A stretch of 64,000 nucleotides of DNA from Heterodera schachtii (taxonomy: Eukaryota > Nematoda > Chromadorea > Rhabditida > Heteroderidae). The translations under genes were made by a program, and so were the position numbers. The first letter of the stretch is position 1; every line of letters starts with the position of its first letter. Shown here in pieces: positions 50,801-60,200 of this stretch. Location of the stretch: NCBI GenBank assembly GCA_023374025.1, contig SIJG01000002.1, positions 3,479,626 to 3,543,625 of the forward strand. The letters run 5' to 3'. Below the pieces are notes generated by a model. That model did no database searches. It was given only the letters and a program-made list of their open reading frames with translations, and had not been told where the DNA came from.

Positions 50801-53800
50801 GTGTAGCCGGTGGTTGTGGTGCCGGTTTCGGCACGTGCCATTGTTGCCGCATCGTCGTCATCTCCCGGAAGACGCGCGCGGCGTCCAGAACCACCACCAG
50901 CAGCAGCGGTGTTACCACCGCGGTCGCCAAACAGTGCAACAACCGCGTCACCGCGTCGCTCCAATCGCTTGTCCCATTCGCCGCCCAGGCGGCGGCCGCG
51001 CGCGTCGCGCTTTGTGCGCAGGTCGGAGCCGCCGCGCAACAACATTTGGACCTAAACAAGGGTTGGTCCGCTTTTAGAAAAATAAAAAATAATAATAAAT
51101 AAAGTGAAGCTCTAACGGAGGAACAAAAATAAAAATAATTAAAATTTTTTAGAATTTTTGAAAATAGAGATCGTCATGGTGCACAATTTTAAATTCATTT
51201 ACAAAGAAAATCTAAATTTTGAAGATTTAAAAACACAAATTACTATTTTTAAATATGGAGACTAATAAAAATTTTAAAATTTAAATGAATATCTAAAATA
51301 TGAGAAATTAAAAAAGATTCATATATAGAAAAACAAAATTTTTAAAAAGCTCCGTTGGCTATTTGAAACGCGGTTTAATTTAATATTAGCTAATTGCATT
51401 TCTTAATTAACCCACCCCTCCAGCAGCTTGTCCATCGTCGCCTGGGTTTTTCCTCCCACTAAGTGTCGTCGCTGATGGACTGCCCGGCGCGTTCGGCGTC
51501 AGCGGCGTTCGCGGTGGGTCCGGCAACGCGCTGGTGGACAGCGGGCGGATGGCCGGCAACGGACGCGATGTTTTTCGACGGACGCCAAGCAGTTCATTTT
51601 CCTCCTCATCAACAACGAGCAGTTCCTGCTGGTCAGTTTTGGTTCTGATCTGCGACTGCTGCTGACCAAGGCGTCCGGCTGCAGTGATCAGCCGATCAGC
51701 GGTCGCGTCCGGCGCTTCGTCTTCCGTCGGCACCAGTAACTTCAGTGACGGACCATGTCGGCGCCGCCGACGGTGACGCCGACTGCTCACCCGTGTACAG
51801 CTTGAACATGCGGAGGAGGAGGAGACGGAGTGAGAGCGTGAACGCATCCCGTCGCGCGGGGTGGAGCAGCAGGAGCGCGACGATGAAGCGGACCGGCCGC
51901 TTCCAGAACATGACAACGAGCCGGACGACGAGGAGGAAACGGAGGAGGACGAAGCGGACGACGTCTTTGGTGTGGGCGTCCGCCGATGGATTTTGCCCCA
52001 ATAGCGCTGCTGCAGGCGGAAGCTAATGTCGCTGATAGGCGGCCCGGCGGAAGCGCCGGTGCCACTGCCGGAGGCGCCGCCGAAGCCACCTGTAGCGGTC
52101 GCTAGCGACGAGTGGCGACGCCGGTAACGCTCGCACTCGGCCAAGAAGTTGGACAGGGTCGGGCGACGACGGACCCGGCGATGGAGTCCGCCGCCGGTGC
52201 TTTGCGAGCCGCTTGCGCCATCGACGGAAGCGCGATCGCCCCTTTTACGGCGGCTCCACAACCATTTGCGCCGTTCAATCACTTCTTCCATGGGCTTTAC
52301 AGCAAGCAAACATTTTTTGATCAGTTAAGCGGGAAAATAGTGTGAGCAGACGGAGAGAGACAGAGAGAAAGAGATCAACGAGAGATGGAGAAATAGTATG
52401 GGAAATGGGAGAGGCATGAGACAGACAGAGGGCGAGGGCAATTCTGAGGAATAGTATATTAAAAATGGAAACATAAAAGAAAAAGTCAGAGAAAGGAAAA
52501 AGAGAGGGAAAGAAAGGGAAAAGAAAACGCTAAAGGATAAGAGAAAGGGAAAAAGAGTAAATGACAGGGAGAAAAATCAAGGTTAGACAGAAGGAAAGAA
52601 AAAGAAAAACATTTAATTAAAAGAAAATTAATTCGTTAAAATTTTGGGATGTGAACTTACCCGTTTGGAGATCTTCACCATGTGGGATTGGAGACCCGGA
52701 TATTGTTGGTAATTTACTACCTGTAAAAATAATTTTATATTAGGGTATATTAATTAAATGAAAAAATTTAAATCAAATTAATTTAAATAAATTTTATTTT
52801 GTGCTTTTATGGACTTAAGCCGGGAATCCGGGATGGCAGAAAATTTAATAAGGAATTTCGTACAACATTTTTGAAATCTTACAATTTTCGGGTACTTCAT
52901 GATTTTTATTTCATAAAATTTTTATGAGGGAATTTAGTATTCCGAAATTTCAAAAAACCGGAATTAATTTGCCACTATTATTATTAAAATAATATAATAA
53001 TTCAATTGTCTCCTCTTTACCGTACCTCTACCGTAAATGGTCCGTAGTTGCGCTTGCCTTTGTTGTGCACAAACTGCGGGAACTGCTTGACGTCGCTGGG
53101 CTGATTGGTCAAGCTGATCACCGTGTGCACATTATGGTCAAAGATCAGTGTCCAAAAACTGTCCAGAGTTGGCACTTTTGGCCATTCCGTCACGATGAAC
53201 TAATACATAAAATGAATCCAATTTTTGATTAATTATAAATGCCAAACAAAATGCCAATTTTGCCAAATTTGGCCCAATTAAGCCACTCACCTCGCTTTTT
53301 CGTGTGAATCCGTCCACTTCGACCGCGTTGATGTACGTGTAGTCCTCAAAAAGTTAAAACTTAATAAATTCCTGCCCGATAGCGAGATCCGAAAATTTGA
53401 GATTTCCGGTCTCTCGTGCAGTGAATAACGCCAACACAAAACACATCGCCAAATAATTGTCATTGTTATGTAGCTAATTTATAAACTGTGCCAGATTTGC
53501 CAATAAAATTGACTTGTCTGAACTTGTGCCGGGTTATGACTCGAAAGTTGGCACTTTGCCAATTCGCTGGGCCGGCGTTTCTCTCACCTTCGACTCGCCG
53601 TGCAATGTCTGCAGATAGGGCCGAGAATGGTCCGGCGGCACCACCATCACGTCACGGTTTTTGCCACGGTTTTCGAGCCGATGGCCGCCGGCGCAGTCGC
53701 CGATTCTTAGCGGGGCGGTCAACATGAGCAACAGCTGAAGAGAATAGGAAAACATGAGAATGGATGATGGTGGTCATTAGAAAATGGGCTGAGTATGAGG

Positions 53801-56800
53801 AAATTTGAGAAATTTAAATTGATGGAATTTTTTGGATTTTCTGAAATTTAGTAAATTCAAATGCTTAGGAATTGAGAGATTGATGAATGTTAATGAGGAG
53901 TGAGTAATAGGGCTACGATTTTTAGGTGCTAAAACTGCCAAAATATTTAGTTTTTAGGTTCTAAAAAATCTCTAAAAATAAATAAATTTTGGAGATGTGT
54001 GAGGGGGGGGGGGGTTGTAGTAGCGTGTAACTATTCCCGGTGGTCGAGAGTCAAGGCCTCGTTTCTCGACTAGAGAAGACTCTCGGGCTTTCGGGGTCTA
54101 ACACTAAATCTTGGGTCTCGATGAGCCTTGTTTTAAAACTAATGTCTCTTGGAATTAATTTATTTTTATGAATCGTAAATTATTTTTGGCATAAAAATAT
54201 TTTTAATATTTCATGGTGTTCGCCTTGTTCTCGTGGCTGTCCTGCACCTCCATCAGCTCGCGGTCTTTGCGCGCTTTGTACATTCCGCTGCGGTTCTTCA
54301 GCTGATGCATGCCAATGGGCTGAATGTTGCAGAGGACGGCCTCGCATAAAACTGAAAAAAAACCGTTTAATTGGTCTTTTCTGTTGGATTAAGCTCAGCA
54401 GATGGCATCCATTCTGATTTACTATTTCTTGAACAGGCTTCATCATGATCGATTTAGCGATAGAAATTTCCATCAAATTCATCGCTGATTTTCTTTGGTC
54501 TTATTTTTGACGACCAAAATTTGTGATTAAAATGATAATGGACTGATTGAATTTAGAAACTATCCGATCAAACTAATTGAGTTTAGCTCCTTCTATAATT
54601 TCCGGATCAGTTGAACTGATCTGAGCCCATATTCAGTGCCCACCGTCGTAGATGAATATGTACTGGTCCACCGTGTCGATCAAATGTTGCCGTGAGTTGG
54701 CCAACGTCCTGCCGTACTCGTACACGTCCAACTGTCCTGTCCGCTGCAAAAGTTCCAAATTGGCATCCAGCGCCAGAAAGGCACCGCTGCGACCTCCACC
54801 ATTACTATAAGAAATAATCGAAATCATAAAGATTTCCCCATCGGCTTCTATTAGCCTCCACTCAAAATACCTAAATAATTTATTTAAAATTTTTGTTTTA
54901 AAAATGTAAAATTTAACACCCTGCAATTTTTAATTTTTGCGAAATCACCCCTGTTTCAGAAGCGTAAAGATAAATTTTTTCAAAAACTATGAATTTTAAT
55001 TAAAAATTTATTTTTATAATAATCCAATTTTGCCGAATTAAAATTTTGCGCATAACAAAAAACCTTGCCAGAGGCATAATTTGCGCAAATTGAGCTAAAG
55101 TATGATTCGCATTCATTCAGAAAACAAAATGAACCATGAAATCAAATTTTATTGCTTTTTTAATGATTGAATTGTGTGTAATTTTAGTTCCGCTAATTGC
55201 ACTCGAATATAAATAAACCTAAGTAGTTTTTCTGATTAGGATTTTACACTCTCTTTTGATAAAGATTAATGGGACTGATCAAACACGTGATAATTTGCAC
55301 AGTGGTATTATCATCAGAACTGGAATAATCATTCAAGTGGCAAAAAATATCTGTGCTAATTAATCCTTTATATACTCATTAATTACTCTTAATGACGCGC
55401 ATTTACTAATATAATTAATGGGAAGAGAAAAAATTAATGGGCTTTTGGGTGCGTTGTTTTTAAAATGGATTTATTGTTCCGTGGATTTATTTACTGATAA
55501 AAACGATTATTTTAAAAATTTAAATTTTCGTCTTTTTAGTTTATAAAATTCTTTTTTTTCCATCAACACCTTTTTCCTTAATGTTTTATGCTTTGTTTTC
55601 CTGCAAATGTCGTCGCCTCCCGCGTTTTGCGCGAAAACTTTCTCGCGACACTCATTATCAGCATTTAATCACCTCCATTAGAATTATTATTATTATCGGG
55701 GCGGGCGGGGGGGGGGGGCTTCTGCTGGTTACACTTTTGCTGCTGCGAAAATCGTCCCAGCCAACAGCCCCATTCATTGTCCCAATTTTCGCTCCCTGTA
55801 AAACCCATTATTACGCTAACGCCCGCGGGCGCCCTTTTTGTTTTGATCAGTCAGTGAGTGCTCCATTTAGTGTCAAGTCAAGAAGAAAACGGAACCGACA
55901 GACGGAGAGAGGAAAAAAAGAAGCAAAGAAAAAGCGGAAGAGGAAAAAATAAGAGGGAAAGGAGGAAAAGAGAAAGAGGAGAAAAAGAAGAAAAGGAGAG
56001 GAGGAGGAAAAGAGTGGGGGAAAAGAGTAAGAGGAAAAGTAGAATAAGGATTAGGAATAGTAAGAGAAAAAACAGAAGAGAAGGAGGAGGAAAAGAGTGC
56101 GGGAAAAAGAGTAAGAGGGAAAGGAGGAAAAGAGGAAAAAGAGGAGGAGAAAAGGAGGAAAAAGGAAGAGGAAAAGGGAGGAAACCTGAGGCGGAAAAAG
56201 GGAAGGAGGAGGAGGAGGAGGGGGAAAAGCAATTTGCTAGAGAGAGAGGGTCGAGCGAGGGGCCAAGGACACGGCGAGACGGACCGAGGCGGAGGAGGAG
56301 GACAATGTCATCGCCCCGAAAGCCATGCGCAAAGCAAAACATTGTCACAATTTATTTTTGTTGCTGCCAGCCGACGACGACGACACCCAACAGCAGCAGC
56401 AACAAAACAATTGTTTGAATTTTTAAATTGGTAAAGCACAAAAAAAAAACACAAAAAATGCTTTTGTGGGGGCCCGGAGTGCCGCGATCGGTTGCCATTA
56501 ACGGTAGAGAAGGGACAGCTGTTGAGGTAAGGGGTCATCAATTTTTTAATGTTTTGGTTTGACACAATGAAATATAATTTTTGAAAATTTTAACTCACAA
56601 ATCAGAGAAATTTTTTGGCATCTAATTAAACAAAAAGTTTAATTTGGTAATTTTCACTGACCCATTTTCCGGGAGCCGTTAAAGCCGCAGGGGGAAAATA
56701 GGAATTTTAACAAGAATTTCTGATGAAATTGGTCAACATTTTCAGAATTTTTCTCATCAGCCAATCGGGTTTATCAGCTAATCAGTATTAAAGCTGAGAT

Positions 56801-57154
56801 TTTTGAGGTAGTCGTTAGTGCCCGTCAAAGACAAACAAACATTTGCTGTCTTTGGCACATTTTTTAATTTGACACCTTCACAGTTTTTTGATACGCCACT
56901 GCTTCTTCTACTATCTCTTGTAATGGTGCTCATTTCTGCTGAGATTGTTGGTGCGGGAAAAGTGATCAGCACGGATCAGCATCAACGGTTAGTGCCAACC
57001 GCTGTCCGGCCCAGACGGCACGGGCAACGTGCCGCGTTTGATCTTGTCCGGCTTGAGCAGCAAATGGCATTGGAAGTGCGAACGGGGCATTTGCCAGCCG
57101 ATTCGCGTCAATCACTCAGTGAGGGGGGGGGCGGCTAATTAGCAATTGAAAAGC

Positions 57155-57237
<83 letters not shown>

Positions 57238-57238
57238 C

Positions 57239-57273
<35 letters not shown>

Positions 57274-60200
57274 AAACAGATTGAAAAGAGCCAATGCTTT
57301 AAGAGGATGAGCCAAACGATCGGAACCCATCGCGCAGTGGAATGGCCGATGACGGCACATCGGCGGATGCAGAAATGGTTCCGGTGGATGGCTGTCGTCA
57401 ACAATGTGACGAACAATTGCGCATGGGGCTGGACATGGTTAAGGTAATTAATTAGTATGTAAATGGCAGCAGCAGGGGTTCGCTTAAACGCGTCCAATTA
57501 AAACGCGTGGCTAATTAGGTCAATTAGCATTCTCACTGGACTCAATAAGCGGCCAGCAGTTGTGATTCAGGAGGAAGTTGCATCAAATTTTGGGACTATG
57601 GCAATTAAAACACTCTGTAATTAATGATGGCAATTAAGACACTCTCGAATTAATGACCCTTGTGCCTCAGGCACATTCCGCCTTCGGCAGCATTGGTGTC
57701 CCATCAGTGATCGATGTGCTTGACCTGCAAATGTTCTGCCGAGTGGACGCTGAACACGATGCATGCCTTGCTGGGTTAGCGATATACAATAAATAGATGT
57801 GTTTCTACCAAAAAATGTGCTATTTTTGTATAATTTTTTCGAATATCTTTTTTTTTTGGCATTCCGCCAAATTAGATCAGAAGCAAAAAATGGGATTAAA
57901 ATTATATAGGTAATTCCTTTTTCGGTGCGGCTACCAAGTGCAGTTCAACATGCGCGACTTTGTGTGCAAGACGAAGCGCAAAGAGGTAAACTATAAGATT
58001 AATTGAGAGCTATCAGAATACAATGATCATTAATTTTTGCACAATTTTTGATCGTTATACTGATCACTGATCAGAATTCTTTCTTGCTTTTTTTACTATC
58101 TTTTGATCAACCTCCTGCTGATGCTCTGATCAATCTCATGGCTTTTCATATACGCTGGTCATTCATTCCCTTCTCCAATCATGTTAGCAGATTTGTTGAT
58201 CAATCTCTAATTTGTTCTTGATCACTTTGTTTTTTTTTCTGATATCATCACCTCCAGTTATTTTGTTAAATCAGCTGATCTCGCACTTGAACTGCTACAA
58301 AAGCGCGGCGCCGCAGCTGCGACGCCAGTGTGGGGTCGCGCAATGCGGTCCCTACCAGCAATTGGAACACAGTTTGCTGGGCGTCAGCCAACGCTGTCGC
58401 TCGCTGCTGTGCGACACTCAGTGCATACGCACGCGACTTGCGCAGAATGCCGCGTGCCGTGAGGGTGGACGCCCCGCGCTACAGTATTTAATCACCTATT
58501 CACAAATCCAAGTAACCAAGTGATCAAACGATCGATCCATGTGGAATGAGGGGATCAATTCGTTCAAAAATTGAAAAATCACTTAAATTTGTACAGGAAA
58601 AACTTTTTATTTTATGCCTTCAAATAGCGAGCTTTTGATCGCGAATAAAAGGGAAATTCGCAAATGATCAGCAGCGATCAGAAAATTTACAATAGTAAAT
58701 CGACTATGCTCTACACGATAGAAGTGGTTTTAAACTGATCTGGGTGGTTACAGTTCGGAATGTTCAGTTGTTAGAAAATTTTCAAAGAAAATCATTGAAA
58801 AATTTTTTATAAACTATTTTTTGGAAAACTTTGTGTAATTTATCCTAAAATTTTGCAATTGCTAGAAAAACTTTTTTAAATTTTCCCTTCAAATTTCCAT
58901 TTTAGAATTTTCTAAGATTTTTTAAATTTTATAAGTTAGAAATTTTTTTAATTCAGGGGGAGGGGCCGGCGGGGGCGGGAAACATAGTGCACCCGTGATC
59001 GAGAGTCTCGGTTTAAATTCAAGAAAAGTCTCGCTTTTGTTTGGCTTTCGGCACTATCTAGGCCCTTGCGGTCGCTAATAAGCTAATAGCACTGGACAAA
59101 TTATTTCCTATTGACAAGACATATCGCACAGGTGCTCGCATGGCTGCGCGACTTGCTGGGCGACGCGGGCACGCGGCAGCCGAGCAGTCGCTTCTGGCAC
59201 ACAATGCCACGCTCGTGCCTGCGGCTGATCTGTGGCCCAAATGGGAGCGCACAAAACTGCACGCTGCCGACTGTATGAAAGACGCGTGCAACGCGCTCGT
59301 GTGTTAACTACTGTACTACAACCCCATCACTACTGTACTCACCTGCAATGTACAACGATCGGTGCGTCAACGGGACTCCTGAAACAAAAGTGACCTGATC
59401 AGTGAGTGATTGATCGATCAATCAGCAAAAACAATATCCCAGATCAAAGATTAATGTATGTGCCCGGGGAAATGCCATTAATTTTTGCCAACAAAATATA
59501 ACAGGGATGATACAATTATCAGTGGATTGTAAACGATGGTTGGTAAAATAATTCATGTAAATCAATTTTAGAAATTTTAAATGACTAGAAAAATATTGTA
59601 TGTAGATTCTATTTCGATGCCATATAATCTGTATAAATTTCTGAAATTTAATGCGTTTTAAGCATTTATATTTAATGAGAACACCACATTTAAAACGTGC
59701 TGGGGCGTTTCGTAAAATCCGCCATTTTCGCGATTTTTTCGACAAAACATGGCAAAACTTTGCTTAAAAGCAACCAAATTTTAAATTGTTAGTATCATTC
59801 GATAGCCAAGCTTTTCTCTATAAGCCTGCAAAATTTTAAACAAAATTATTAAATTTAACATAAGTTAGGTCAGAAATAATACTTATTTTCGTACAACTTT
59901 TTCCAAGTTGACCAAATTTTTTCAAATTTTGCAGGCTTATAGAGAAAAAGCTTGGCTATCGAATGGTACCAAGAATGTAAATTTTTCATTGCCATAAGTA
60001 AAGTTATGCCATGTTTTGTCGAAAAAATCGCTAAAATGGCGGATTTTACGAAACGACCTAGCACCCATTTAAAACAGGAGGAGGGGAGGCGAATGGTTTT
60101 TGGAGAAAAAGAGGCATTTTAAAATGTGAAGGATTCCTTTTGGCAAAACGCCAAATAGTTGAAAATAGTTTTTTCATTTTACTTTTAGGTGCTAAAACTA

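Larger units (their letters stand above)
47304..53734 (-). other. PTP domain 2: pseudophosphatase with large insertion
   Basis: Exons 13-23. Motifs: ENRGKNRDVMVVPPDHSRPY, YTYINAVEVDGF, FIVTEWP, SFWTLIFDHN, NYGPFTVE, VKISKR, then the insertion, then CCIIQVKMWPIENKVP, PTIVMSHNGVSRCGIF and VDVFHAVKLIRLNRP. Where the family has H-C-S the sequence reads M-S-H (1027-1029), so the nucleophilic Cys is gone. The acid loop is W-P-I-E. The Arg of the loop is kept. Domain 2 of many receptor PTPs is inactive, so a binding role is likely. Confidence 0.85.

Noticed and set aside
51745..52345. Plus-strand frames opposite the Ser-rich phosphatase exon
   Set aside because: Shadows of the 293-codon minus-strand exon, which joins in phase to its neighbours.
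55858..56418. 186-codon Lys/Arg/Glu-rich frame
   Set aside because: It is the translation of a polypurine tract. Several other frames are equally open.
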